Source of the DNA: Gammaproteobacteria bacterium
GTDB taxonomy: Bacteria > Pseudomonadota > Gammaproteobacteria > Steroidobacterales > GCA-2729495
Length of the DNA stretch: 64,000 nucleotides
Direction: 5' to 3'
Assembly: GCA_013001905.1 (NCBI GenBank)
Contig: JABDLC010000010.1
Coordinates: forward strand, 30,820-94,819
Both the position numbers and the translations under genes were made by a program. Every line of letters begins with the position of its first letter. Position 1 is the stretch's first letter. Below are positions 38,302 through 47,525 of the stretch, piece by piece. The notes under the pieces were generated by a model, which ran no database searches, was not told where the DNA came from, and saw only the letters and a program-made list of their open reading frames with translations.

Positions 38302-38843
38302 TCGTCGTCCCAATCGACCTGCAGGCAACCGGCCTCCAGATCAACCGAGGTGACAGTCTGCCCCTCGATAAACGGGATCAGACACCGTCCGTTGCCGCGC
38401 CCGGCGTCATCGACAATCACCATCACGTCTGTCGAACCGGTCTCGAGCAGGTGGTCTATCCGACCCAGACACTTCCCGTGCTGATCATTGACCTGCAACC
38501 CTTCGAGGTCAGCCCAGTAGTACTGGCCGACTTCAGGTTCCGGCAGACGATCCCGACCTACAATAATCTGCAAGCCTTTCATCTCTTCGGCGGCGTTGCG
38601 ATCGGCGACGCCTTCCAGCCGCGCGACCCAGCCTTTTCCGTGCGCCTTACTCTCCAGCACACCGACGACCGTATCCGGCCGGTTGCCCCGGCTGTCGCAT
38701 AACGTCCAGGGCGCGTACTTAAATACATTCTCTGCGGGATCAGTAAACGAGGTAATTTTTACCCACCCCTTGATGCCGTAAGCACCGGCGATGCGACCTA
38801 CCGGAACGCTGACGTCAGGAACCGCAGAACGGTTCATATTCAT
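38292..38843 (-). CDS. rimM: ribosome maturation factor RimM
   Basis: Assists assembly of the 30S head and binds S19. The 183-residue protein has the N-terminal [21 protein letters not shown] segment, the [19 protein letters not shown] middle, and the C-terminal PRC-barrel with [11 protein letters not shown] and LIPFIEG. Its end overlaps trmD by 10 bases and it follows rpsP by 6. Confidence 0.96.
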   Translation of the reverse strand: MNMNRSAVPDVSVPVGRIAGAYGIKGWVKITSFTDPAENVFKYAPWTLCDSRGNRPDTVVGVLESKAHGKGWVARLEGVADRNAAEEMKGLQIIVGRDRLPEPEVGQYYWADLEGLQVNDQHGKCLGRIDHLLETGSTDVMVIVDDAGRGNGRCLIPFIEGQTVTSVDLEAGCLQVDWDDEWT

Positions 38844-38849
38844 GCGCGT

Positions 38850-39113
38850 TTAGGCGGCCTCGGCGCCCTGAGCCTTGCGATAACCTTTCAACAGCTTGCT
38901 GACGCGATCGGAAGGCTGCGCGCCTTCGCCGATCCAGTGGTCAACACGCGGCAGATCAATACGCAGACTGTCTTTCTCATCCGCAGCGATGGGATTGAAA
39001 TACCCCAACCGCTCGATATAGCGACCATCGCGCTTGTTGCGCTGGTCCGTGACAACTATGTGGTAGAACGGACGCTTCTTCGCGCCGCCCCGGGCTAAAC
39101 GGATGGTGACCAT
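38850..39113 (-). CDS. rpsP: 30S ribosomal protein S16
   Basis: Early-binding 30S assembly protein. The 87-residue product starts [20 protein letters not shown] and has the conserved [13 protein letters not shown] and [15 protein letters not shown] segments. It is the first gene of rpsP-rimM-trmD-rplS, so its promoter lies in 39114-39183, downstream of the ffh terminator. Confidence 0.97.
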   Translation of the reverse strand: MVTIRLARGGAKKRPFYHIVVTDQRNKRDGRYIERLGYFNPIAADEKDSLRIDLPRVDHWIGEGAQPSDRVSKLLKGYRKAQGAEAA

Positions 39114-39183
39114 CTGTTCCTTACCTCTAAAAAAGCCAGAAAACCGCTGCGCCAGCCAATTTGAGTGCTGGCCATGCAGACAA

Positions 39184-39215
39184 TAAAAAACTCGGCGGAA
39201 CCGTGGCTCCGCCGA
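39184..39215 (-). terminator. Rho-independent terminator downstream of ffh
   Basis: On the minus strand the 8-bp stem TCGGCGGA/TCCGCCGA (39192-39215), with extra inner pairs, is followed by a T6-rich tract (39184-39190). It lies about 140 bases after the ffh stop and before rpsP, separating the two transcripts. Confidence 0.85.
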
Positions 39216-39357
39216 TATTTGAGGCTGCGAATTTTACTGGAAATTCACCGGATGTGAACCATTTACGGGCATCAATTGCGGCTTTTCAGGCCCCTTGAGG
39301 CGGAATTCAGCCGGATTCCTTGTTGTGACGCATCATCACGCCCTGTTTCATGGCGGA

Positions 39358-40725
39358 TCAGCGGCCCAGCAAGCCGCCCAGCCCGCCCGCGCCGCCCATG
39401 CCCCGCATCATCTTAGCCATGCCGCCTTTGCCCATTTTCTTCATGGCTTTCTGCATTTGCAGATGCTGTTTCAGCAGGCGATTGACGTCCTGAATCTGCA
39501 GCCCGGCCCCGGCAGCAATCCGCTTCTTGCGCGAGCCGTTAATTTTTTTCGGAAAGCGGCGCTCAGCGGGCGTCATTGAATTAATGATCGCCACTTGTCG
39601 GCGCAGCATTTTGGTATCGATACCCTGCGCCAACTGATCTGCGTCAACATTGCCGGGCAACGGCATTTTTTCCAGCAGGCTTTTCATGTCGCCCATATTG
39701 AGCATCTGGCTCAGCTGGTCGCGCATATCCGTGAGGTCGAAACCTTTGCCACTGCGCAGCTTGCCCGCGAGCTTTTCGGCTTGGTCACGATCAACCTTCT
39801 GCTCAACTTCCTCGACCAGACTGAGCACATCGCCCATGCCGAGTATGCGATTGGCCATGCGCTCAGGATGGAAAACCTCGAGGCCTTCCACGTCTTCGCC
39901 GGTGCCAAGAAACTTAACCGGTGCACCCGTAACTTCCCGAACCGACAACGCCACACCACCGCGCGCATCGCCGTCGGTTTTGGTCAGCACCACGCCGGTC
40001 AGCGAAAGCGCGTCGCCGAAAGCCTGTGCAGCATTGACCGCGTCCTGACCGGCCATGCTGTCCACTACAAACAAGGTTTCGGCCGGGTTGGTCTCCGCCT
40101 GCAGCTGACGCAGTTCGTCGAGTAAATCATCTTCCAGACGTGTGCGGCCGGCGGTATCAAGAATGACCACATCAATCATGTTTTTGCGCGCTTCCGTCAG
40201 GGCAGCCTGCGCAATGTCGAGGGGTGTCTGCCCCTCAGTGAACGGCACGAAAGGAACGTCGACGCGTTCGGCCAGTTGCTGCAGTTGCAACATGGCGGCC
40301 GGACGACGCGTATCCAGACTGACCAGCAACGGCCGCTTTTTGCCACGTTGTTTAAGCCACAACGCGAGCTTGGCCGCCGTTGTCGTTTTACCCGCACCCT
40401 GCAAACCAGCCAGCAGCATGACCGCAGGCGGCTCAGCACGAAACTCGAGCTCAACCGTGTCGCCACCGAGCGTGCGCGTCAGCTCCTGGCTAAGAATACG
40501 GATGAAGACCTGACCCGGCTGCAGACTGCGCGCCACTTCTGCACCAACCGCACGTTCTCGTACACGGGCGATCAGTTTTTTGACCACCGGCAACGCCACG
40601 TCAGCCTCAAGCAGGGCCATGCGCACGTCACGCACCGCGCCCTTAATGTTGTCTTCTGTCAGTCTGCCGCGACCGCGCAGGCCACCGGCGATATCGCGCA
40701 ATCGCGAACTCAGGCCGTCGAACAT
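39358..40725 (-). CDS. ffh: signal recognition particle protein Ffh
   Basis: GTPase that binds signal sequences and the 4.5S RNA to target membrane proteins. The 455-residue protein begins MFDGLSSRLRDIAGGLRGRG, has the G1 loop GLQGAGKTTTAAKLA (near residue 107), DTRRPAAMLQL, DTAGR (G3) and TKTDGDARGG (G4), and ends in a Met-rich M domain. The upstream frame to 41148 runs inside radA and is not part of the gene. Its RNA partner is encoded at 14549-14644. Confidence 0.97.
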   Translation of the reverse strand: MFDGLSSRLRDIAGGLRGRGRLTEDNIKGAVRDVRMALLEADVALPVVKKLIARVRERAVGAEVARSLQPGQVFIRILSQELTRTLGGDTVELEFRAEPPAVMLLAGLQGAGKTTTAAKLALWLKQRGKKRPLLVSLDTRRPAAMLQLQQLAERVDVPFVPFTEGQTPLDIAQAALTEARKNMIDVVILDTAGRTRLEDDLLDELRQLQAETNPAETLFVVDSMAGQDAVNAAQAFGDALSLTGVVLTKTDGDARGGVALSVREVTGAPVKFLGTGEDVEGLEVFHPERMANRILGMGDVLSLVEEVEQKVDRDQAEKLAGKLRSGKGFDLTDMRDQLSQMLNMGDMKSLLEKMPLPGNVDADQLAQGIDTKMLRRQVAIINSMTPAERRFPKKINGSRKKRIAAGAGLQIQDVNRLLKQHLQMQKAMKKMGKGGMAKMMRGMGGAGGLGGLLGR

Positions 40726-40807
40726 GTTGAACCCTGTGGTTGTCGTTGCCGGCATTGTACCCAGATCGCGGATAGCCGGCATTGCCGCGCACCCTGCGCG
40801 GTGTCTG

Positions 40808-42157
40808 CTAAACCAGTTGCAGTGCCTCCAGCGCCCCGCGCAGATAATCAACGCCGACCAGCTGGATACCATCCATAGGCTTTTTTGGCAGATTTGCGCG
40901 CGGCACAACAGCGTGCGTGAAGCCGCGCTTGGCGGCTTCCTGCAGCCGTTCTTCCCCGAACGCAACCGGACGTATTTCGCCGGCCAGCCCGACCTCGCCG
41001 AATACGACGGTGGTCTGGGGAACAGGCCGGTCCCGCAGACTCGACACCGTGGCCGCCAGTGCTGCGAGATCGGCGGACGTTTCCGAAATCCGCACGCCGC
41101 CGACCACATTGATAAAAACGTCGTACTCGTATGCGCTGACACCCGCATGCCGGTTCAGCGTTGCCAGTAACATCGACAGCCGGTTCTGATCGAGACCCAG
41201 CGCCAGACGGCGGGCGGCGCCGGCGCCCGACTGGTCAGCCAGCGCCTGCACTTCGATTAACAGCGGGCGACTGCCCTCCCGCGACACAGTAACCACACTG
41301 CCGGAGACAGCCTCCGGGTGCCGGGACAAAAAAATTGCCGAGGGGTTTTTGACCTCGCGCATGCCGTTTTCGGTCATCGCAAAAATGCCCAGTTCATTGG
41401 CGGCGCCGAAACGATTTTTGATGGCGCGCAGAATCCGGTAGCGACTGTCGGATTCGCTCTCGAAATACAGCACGGCATCAACCATGTGCTCAAGCACCCG
41501 CGGACCCGCGATGTTGCCCTCTTTGGTGACATGGCCAACCAGCAAAACGGTGGTGCCGGTCGTTTTCGCAAATCGCACCAGTTGCGACGCTGACTCCCGC
41601 AACTGGCTGACGGACCCGGGCGCCGAGGTCACGTCTTCGCTGTACATCGTTTGCACTGAATCGATCACCACACAATCGGGCTTTTCGGTCTGTAACGCCT
41701 GCAGCAAATGCTCAACACAGGTTTCCGCCATTACCGTCAGTTCTGAGGCATCAATTTCGAGCCGCCGGGCGCGCATCGCGATTTGCTGCAGGGATTCCTC
41801 GCCGGTTACGTACATCACCGAGCGATCAGCGGGCTGACCTCCCGCGGCCTGCAACAACAACGTCGATTTACCGATGCCGGGATCACCGCCAATCAGCACG
41901 ACAGAGCCGGTGACCAGCCCGCCCCCCAGTACACGGTCAAATTCACGGATACCGGTAGGCGCTCGTTCGATGTCTGCCTGATCGACGTCCTGCAACCGCT
42001 GCCCTTTGACCTCACCCGCGTAACCGGCCCGCTTTTTAGGCGCCGGGGCACCCGCCTCCAGCGCATTCCAGCTGCCACACGCAGGGCACTGACCCTGCCA
42101 TTTCAACGTATGTCCGCCGCATTCTCTGCAGACGTAGGAGGTGCCGGCTTTAGCCAT
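40808..42157 (-). CDS. radA: DNA repair protein RadA
   Basis: RecA-like ATPase that promotes branch migration in recombination. The 449-residue protein has the N-terminal four-Cys zinc finger (CRECGGHTLKWQGQCPACG), Walker A GGDPGIGKSTLLLQ (near residue 90), the RadA-specific KNRFG motif (near 252) and a C-terminal Lon-like domain. It is 82 bases upstream of ffh on the same strand and divergent from the kinase gene. Confidence 0.96.
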   Translation of the reverse strand: MAKAGTSYVCRECGGHTLKWQGQCPACGSWNALEAGAPAPKKRAGYAGEVKGQRLQDVDQADIERAPTGIREFDRVLGGGLVTGSVVLIGGDPGIGKSTLLLQAAGGQPADRSVMYVTGEESLQQIAMRARRLEIDASELTVMAETCVEHLLQALQTEKPDCVVIDSVQTMYSEDVTSAPGSVSQLRESASQLVRFAKTTGTTVLLVGHVTKEGNIAGPRVLEHMVDAVLYFESESDSRYRILRAIKNRFGAANELGIFAMTENGMREVKNPSAIFLSRHPEAVSGSVVTVSREGSRPLLIEVQALADQSGAGAARRLALGLDQNRLSMLLATLNRHAGVSAYEYDVFINVVGGVRISETSADLAALAATVSSLRDRPVPQTTVVFGEVGLAGEIRPVAFGEERLQEAAKRGFTHAVVPRANLPKKPMDGIQLVGVDYLRGALEALQLV

Positions 42158-42286
42158 TTTTTATCCGTGCCGCCAAAACTGTGATCATCGTCTCATCCCG
42201 GGGCTTCAGAAATGCCTGAAAGCCGCATGTTTAAAGGGAAAACGCCACTTGGTTCTCATCATTCAACCGCTGCTTGAATTTAACAT

Positions 42287-44776
42287 GTGCCAATGAATTC
42301 AAGCGTCACCCAAAAAAGAATCTCCGGCAGCGCCGGAATACTCATCGGCACGCTCGTGCTGACCGCTCTGCTTGTCACGCTGTTTGCGCGCCTCGGCGAC
42401 TTTGAAGGCCTTGTCTACGAAACGTTTCAGCGCTACCAGTTTGAGCCCGCGTCTGATCGCATTGTGCTGGTTACAGTGGATGCTGACAATGCCGACGTAT
42501 GGGGTGCAGCGGGTTTCGGGGATCTGGTAGAAAAACTTGACAGTCTCGGCGCCGGACTTATCGCCGTCACCGAGCCGCTCGTGCTCCCGGACGTGCCGCC
42601 GACCGAGCAGATCAATGCGCTTGCGGAACTTCAGCGCCAGGCGGCACGCTCAGGCGATACGGCAGGAAATCTGAGTCGCCTCGCCAAACAGCTGAAAGGT
42701 TTCCGCAAAAACTATGACGAACAGCAGGAACTGACCCGCAAACTAAAACGGGTCGGCAATGTTGTATTGTCAGCGCACCCGAGTGAGTTCGGCAGTCGCG
42801 AGTCGCTCTCCGACGCATGCGCGAAGCATCAGGTCAACCTGCAGGGGGCCGATAACAATGCTGCTGGCAACGCACCAGAACAGAATGCAGTTTGGCTGCC
42901 GCCGGCAGCCGTGTGTGCCGCAAGCCAGAGCGTGGGCTTCAGCCAACGCTCAGCGGCACGCGGAATGAACCTGCTGATCAACGTCAACGGTACGCTGCTA
43001 CCCTCATTGCCGCTCGCCATTCTGGCGGCAACCGAGGGCTCTAATCGCGACATCGTGGTGGCTTCAGATCGCGCGCTGGCTTTGGGCGAACGCGCTCTGT
43101 ACACGGGCAACGGTTACGAGGTCCTGCCGCGTAACTACTACGGCCGCGACGACAACCCGGTGTTTAGCACCGTTTCAACGACCGCCGTACTTGAAGGCTC
43201 GCTGGACAAGGGCGTTTTGCAGGACCGCATTGTCCTGATCGGCAAAACCGCCGTAACCGGTGACAACGGCGACGGTGAACTGCTGCAAACCGCAACCGCG
43301 CTGTCGAATCTTCTTGAGGGTGAATATCTCCTCCGCCCGCAATGGCTGAACTGGCTTGAGCCCGGCATGATGGCTGCGATTCTGGTGGTCGTGCTTGCCT
43401 GGCTGCCCGGTATGCCGGCTGTCGGCGCTGTGTTGGTCGGTCTGATGCTCGCGACAATAGTGCTGAGTATTCAGGCCTGGATGCTGGTCGCAGAACACAT
43501 CTGGATACAGCTCGGGACTGCAGCGCTGTTCGCGGCTATTGCGGTCTGGCTGGCAAGTGCACTGCGGGCACGGGTTAAAAGCGTCGAGGCCACTCACGAC
43601 GACAATACGCCGGCAGACAACGCCGCACGCGCCCGGAATCGGGCCGAGGAACTCGATCTGGAATTCTCGGTATTGCGCCAGACAGCGTTCACGGACGACA
43701 CGAAAGAGAAGATGTATCAGATCGCGTTCGAGCATGGCCGCGCCGAGGAGTTTGCCCGCGCCGAACGGGTACTGCGATACATCTTTCAGCAGGATCCTGA
43801 CTATAAAGACGTTGCCAAATTGCTCAAGCAACTGAGCGGACAGGACAATTACGAATCATCGCCGCAAGCTGTCAGCGCAGCACCGGAAACAAAAGCGCCA
43901 ACGGAAAAAACACCTGCCAGCGACTCGATCAAAAACGACAAGCAGATGTTAGGCCGCTACACGATTGAGAAGAAGCTCGGTCAGGGCGCAATGGCCACGG
44001 TCTATCTCGGCACAGATTCGAAGATCGGTCGGAAGGTCGCAATCAAGACTGTGGCGCTGGCCGAAGAGTTCGATGATGCGAAACTTGAGGAAGCCCGGCT
44101 GCAATTCCTCCGCGAAGCAGAGTCTGCCGGCCGTTTGAACCATCCGAACATCATCGCGATCTATGATGTCGGCGAAGATCAGGACGTTTCCTACCTTGCC
44201 ATGGAGTATTTCGACGGGGTGTCGCTGCTACAGCACGCACAACGCGATGATCTGTTGCCGACGAGCTGGGTCATGGAATTGATAGCCCGAGCTGCCGATG
44301 CCCTTGACTACGCGCACGCTCAGGGCGTGGTACATCGTGATATCAAACCCGCCAACATCATGTATCACGCCGCGTCGGACGACGTAAAACTGACTGACTT
44401 CGGCATCGCCCGCCTGACCGACACCAGCCGCACGAAAACCGGCATCATACTCGGCACGCCTTCATTCATGTCGCCCGAACAGCTGACCGGCAGCGCCGTG
44501 ACCGGGCAGTCTGACCTATACTCGCTGGGCGTCACAATGTATCAGCTGCTGACGGGCGTGGCCCCGTTCCGCGCCGACACCATCCCCAAGCTCATGGACA
44601 AAATCATGAACGCGAAGCCCCGGCGGGTCTCTGAAATTAGGGATAACCTTCCGCCGTGTGTCGATAGTATTATTGAGACGGCACTGGCCAAAGATCCGGA
44701 TAACCGCTATTCCAGCGGCCGGGCGATGGCGATGGCATTACGTGATTGCGCTAAGGAATTCGGAGGCTACAGTTGA
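42287..44776 (+). CDS. CHASE2-domain membrane Ser/Thr protein kinase
   Basis: This 829-residue protein has an N-terminal membrane segment (about 16-34), a periplasmic CHASE2-like sensor domain (about 40-340), three hydrophobic segments near 360-425, a linker with a short helical repeat region, and a C-terminal Hanks-type kinase domain from about 554. Kinase motifs are complete: LGQGAMATVYLG, the ATP-anchoring Lys in KVAIKTVAL, HRDIKPANIM, DFGIARLTD and GTPSFMSPEQL. The sensed signal is unknown. GTG at 42287 or ATG at 42293 can start. A PP2C phosphatase and an FHA protein follow. Confidence 0.9.
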   Translation: MPMNSSVTQKRISGSAGILIGTLVLTALLVTLFARLGDFEGLVYETFQRYQFEPASDRIVLVTVDADNADVWGAAGFGDLVEKLDSLGAGLIAVTEPLVLPDVPPTEQINALAELQRQAARSGDTAGNLSRLAKQLKGFRKNYDEQQELTRKLKRVGNVVLSAHPSEFGSRESLSDACAKHQVNLQGADNNAAGNAPEQNAVWLPPAAVCAASQSVGFSQRSAARGMNLLINVNGTLLPSLPLAILAATEGSNRDIVVASDRALALGERALYTGNGYEVLPRNYYGRDDNPVFSTVSTTAVLEGSLDKGVLQDRIVLIGKTAVTGDNGDGELLQTATALSNLLEGEYLLRPQWLNWLEPGMMAAILVVVLAWLPGMPAVGAVLVGLMLATIVLSIQAWMLVAEHIWIQLGTAALFAAIAVWLASALRARVKSVEATHDDNTPADNAARARNRAEELDLEFSVLRQTAFTDDTKEKMYQIAFEHGRAEEFARAERVLRYIFQQDPDYKDVAKLLKQLSGQDNYESSPQAVSAAPETKAPTEKTPASDSIKNDKQMLGRYTIEKKLGQGAMATVYLGTDSKIGRKVAIKTVALAEEFDDAKLEEARLQFLREAESAGRLNHPNIIAIYDVGEDQDVSYLAMEYFDGVSLLQHAQRDDLLPTSWVMELIARAADALDYAHAQGVVHRDIKPANIMYHAASDDVKLTDFGIARLTDTSRTKTGIILGTPSFMSPEQLTGSAVTGQSDLYSLGVTMYQLLTGVAPFRADTIPKLMDKIMNAKPRRVSEIRDNLPPCVDSIIETALAKDPDNRYSSGRAMAMALRDCAKEFGGYS

Positions 44777-45603
44777 TCAGCCTGCAAAACAAAATTGCTG
44801 CTGTCGAACTGACCGATACCGGGCGGGTTCGCGATCATAACGAGGATGCTGTTGGCAGCATTCGCGATGCAGGGCTGTACGTGCTGGCTGACGGCATGGG
44901 CGGCTACAACGCGGGTGAAGTGGCGAGCGACATTGCCGTAAAAACGGTGATGAAATTCGTCAGCGATGCCGTAGAACGCGAGGACCGTGCGGACCCGGAG
45001 TCGGATACCGGCCTGATGCGTCAGACGATTGTGCTCCGTGACGCGATCGCGCGCGCTAACAAGATTATTCATCAGACTGCACAAAGTCAGGCCAGTTGCG
45101 AAGGCATGGGCACCACCATCGTGGCCTGCCTGTTCTATGACAACCGCTTGTCTATCGCGCATGTCGGCGATTCCCGGCTCTACCGAGTGCGCGACGGGCG
45201 ACTCGAGCAGATCACGATGGACCACTCCCTGCTGCAGGAGCTGGTGGACCGCGGCTTCTATACGCGCGAAGAAGCGGAGCGCGCTACCAACCGCAACTAC
45301 GTGACCCGGGCATTGGGTGTGGAAGCCACGGCACAGGTGGATCTGGCAGAAATTGAAGTACTTCCCGATGACATGTTCCTGCTCTGCTCAGACGGGCTGA
45401 CGGACATGGTTGACGACGAGGAAATCCACTTAACGGTCAGCACTTTTAGTGCTAGTCTTGACATAATCGGTCAACAACTGATCCAGCTCAGCAACGACCA
45501 TGGGGGTAAAGACAACGTGTCTGTGATCCTCGCTCGTGCGCTTGAGGCATTCCCCGCCAGGGTCGGGGTGCTGGGCCGGCTCAAACAGGTTTTAGGGTTT
45601 TAG
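44773..45603 (+). CDS. PP2C-family Ser/Thr protein phosphatase (Stp-like)
   Basis: Metal-dependent phosphatase of 276 residues that likely reverses the neighbouring kinase. PP2C motifs are present: TGRVRDHNEDAVG, ADGMGGYNAGE, GTTIVACLFY, HVGDSRLYRVRDG, LLCSDGLTDMV and GGKDNVSVIL. The start is TTG at 44773, overlapping the kinase stop (TTGA), with CGGAGG 6 bases upstream, so translation is coupled. Confidence 0.92.
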   Translation: MISLQNKIAAVELTDTGRVRDHNEDAVGSIRDAGLYVLADGMGGYNAGEVASDIAVKTVMKFVSDAVEREDRADPESDTGLMRQTIVLRDAIARANKIIHQTAQSQASCEGMGTTIVACLFYDNRLSIAHVGDSRLYRVRDGRLEQITMDHSLLQELVDRGFYTREEAERATNRNYVTRALGVEATAQVDLAEIEVLPDDMFLLCSDGLTDMVDDEEIHLTVSTFSASLDIIGQQLIQLSNDHGGKDNVSVILARALEAFPARVGVLGRLKQVLGF

Positions 45604-45633
45604 GGTTATCAGGCCCATGAAGGAAGGTCGCGC

Positions 45634-46350
45634 ATGGCACGATTGATATTGAGCCTCGGGGGTCAGGTTCTGGCCGAATTCAATATGACCAAGGAACGCT
45701 ATACCGTCGGGCGTCTGCCGGATAATGACATCCGCATAGACAACCCGGCCGTGAGCGGTCATCACTCATTGGTTATTAACATTCTCAACGACTCGTTCCT
45801 TGAGGACCTGAGCAGCACGAACGGCACCTACGTAAACGGCAAGCTGATCAAGAAGCACGCGCTTCAGCACGGCGATGTCATTACGGTCGGTCATCACCAG
45901 CTGCGCTTTGCGGAGACGGTTGCCGAGGACGAGGAGCAGGACGACGAGTTCGCCCGCACGATGATTATCGACAGCTCGCAGGAAGCTCTGCAGAAGCAGG
46001 CTGCAAAGCTGTCGGAGTCTGCCGAAACCGAGCAGGAAGCTGAAGTCGAAGCAGCGGTGGCTGCGGCACCTAAGCCCATCCGCAACGCCAAGATGCAGGT
46101 TATGAATGGCAAATTCGCGGGTCGTGAAGTTGAACTTAACAAAGCCCTGACTACGCTTGGCAGTCCGGGCGCGCAGGTCATCGCCGTGACCAAGCGTTCG
46201 GAAGGCTATTTTGTCGTAATGGTTGAGAACAAGAAGCCGGACAACCCGCCCAAGATCAATGGTGAGCCGCTGGGTTCGCAGGCCCGTAAGCTTGACGACA
46301 ATGACATCGTCGAACTGATCGGCATCAAGATGGGCTTTTTCTCAAGCTAA
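45634..46350 (+). CDS. FHA-domain protein, probably with a second degenerate FHA fold
   Basis: The 238-residue cytoplasmic protein has an N-terminal FHA domain that binds phosphothreonine: GRLPDNDIRIDNPAVSGHHS (Arg and Ser ligands) and DLSSTNGTYVNG. A Glu/Ala/Gln-rich linker follows (about 105-150), then a C-terminal domain (about 155-238) with GREVELNKALTTLGS, PPKINGEPLG and LDDNDIVELIG, which follows the FHA strand order but lacks the phosphate-binding Arg/Ser. It lies 30 bases after the phosphatase and is a likely reader of the kinase's products. Confidence 0.9.
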   Translation: MARLILSLGGQVLAEFNMTKERYTVGRLPDNDIRIDNPAVSGHHSLVINILNDSFLEDLSSTNGTYVNGKLIKKHALQHGDVITVGHHQLRFAETVAEDEEQDDEFARTMIIDSSQEALQKQAAKLSESAETEQEAEVEAAVAAAPKPIRNAKMQVMNGKFAGREVELNKALTTLGSPGAQVIAVTKRSEGYFVVMVENKKPDNPPKINGEPLGSQARKLDDNDIVELIGIKMGFFSS

Positions 46351-46355
46351 ATACG

Positions 46356-46382
46356 CGCTGCCGAAGGTTCCGGCCTGCAGCG
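46356..46382. terminator. possible bidirectional hairpin between FHA gene and alr
   Basis: CGCTGC at 46356-46361 pairs with GCAGCG at 46377-46382, with some further inner pairing. It lies between convergent ends of the FHA and alr genes. No U-run follows on either strand, so it may be a weak or Rho-assisted terminator at best. Confidence 0.3.
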
Positions 46383-46394
46383 GTATAGCTTTGG

Positions 46395-47525
46395 CTACAT
46401 AAGGGCTTCTGCCTGTTCGTCGATGTATTGATGCGCGACGCGGTCACTCAGGCCGCACATCAACTCGTACGGGATCGTGCCGGCGCGCGCTGCGATCTCT
46501 TCAATGGGCAGATGCCCGCCCCACAAGACCACCGGATCACCCACCTGGGCGACAGGTACGTCCGTGAGGTCAAGATTTATCATGTCCATCGACACGTTAC
46601 CGATCAGCGACACCCGGCGCCCATTCACCAGGACAGGCGTGCCTGAAACAAGGTGTCTGGGGTAGCCGTCGCCGTAACCGACTGACGCCACACCCACCAC
46701 GGTGTCGCGGCGCGCGCGCCATGCCCCGCTATAGCCGACACGGGAGCCACGCTTGACGGTCTTAACTGCAATTAATCGCGACTCAAAACTCATTGCCGGC
46801 AGCAATCCGAGCTCGCGTGCACTTTTGCCGCGGACCGGCGAGGCACCGTACAACGCGAGCCCGGGGCGCACCCAGTTGTCGCCGAGATAATTCAGGTCGA
46901 GGGACGATTCCATGGTCTGGGGCCACATCAGCACGCCCGCTGAGTTAGCCACACTGACATCGCCCTGGAAATTGCCGAGAGCGGAACCAAAGCGCCGCAT
47001 CTGCTCCATCGTAACCGGGCTGTCGGCATCATCAGAACACGCGAGGTGGGTCATCACGACCACGCCTTTTTGCAACACAGACAGGGTGGCCAGTCGCTGC
47101 AGACAGGTTTTCAGTTCGTCCGGCCGGAATCCCAACCGGCCCATACCGGTATCAATTTTTAGCCAGGCACGCAGCAGACCCTTACCCTCTGCTGCTGCCA
47201 GCAGACTGAAATGCGCCGGATCATGCACCACGATTTGCAGGTCGTGCGCGATCGCGGCACGCACTTCGTCGCCGCTACTGCACCCTTCCAGCAATACGAC
47301 GGGCGTGGTAATCCCGGCCTCGCGCAGCCGCACGCCTTCAGACACCCGGGCGACCCCCAGTGCATCAACGTCGCCCAGAATACGGGCAACATTGACGAGC
47401 CCGTGACCGTAGCCGTTGGCTTTGATCACGGCCATCAGCCGGCAACCGGCTGCGGCCGCCCGCACCCGCTCAAGGTTCCGGCGAATCGCATCGACCCGGA
47501 CAACGGCTACCGCTGGGTAAGACAC
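46395..47525 (-). CDS. alr: alanine racemase
   Basis: PLP enzyme making D-alanine for peptidoglycan. The 376-residue protein has the PLP Lys in MAVIKANGYGHG (near residue 34) and the second catalytic base, Tyr in SRVGYSGAW (near 263), with the RPGLALYGASP and SMDMINLDLTD segments. It starts with GTG at 47525, whose G is the last base of the dnaB stop. It is the last gene of the rnr-to-alr operon. Confidence 0.95.
   Translation of the reverse strand: MSYPAVAVVRVDAIRRNLERVRAAAAGCRLMAVIKANGYGHGLVNVARILGDVDALGVARVSEGVRLREAGITTPVVLLEGCSSGDEVRAAIAHDLQIVVHDPAHFSLLAAAEGKGLLRAWLKIDTGMGRLGFRPDELKTCLQRLATLSVLQKGVVVMTHLACSDDADSPVTMEQMRRFGSALGNFQGDVSVANSAGVLMWPQTMESSLDLNYLGDNWVRPGLALYGASPVRGKSARELGLLPAMSFESRLIAVKTVKRGSRVGYSGAWRARRDTVVGVASVGYGDGYPRHLVSGTPVLVNGRRVSLIGNVSMDMINLDLTDVPVAQVGDPVVLWGGHLPIEEIAARAGTIPYELMCGLSDRVAHQYIDEQAEALM

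Noticed and set aside
40726..41148. Upstream extension of ffh by about 140 residues
   Set aside because: It is an out-of-phase reading of radA; the conserved Ffh N terminus begins at 40725.
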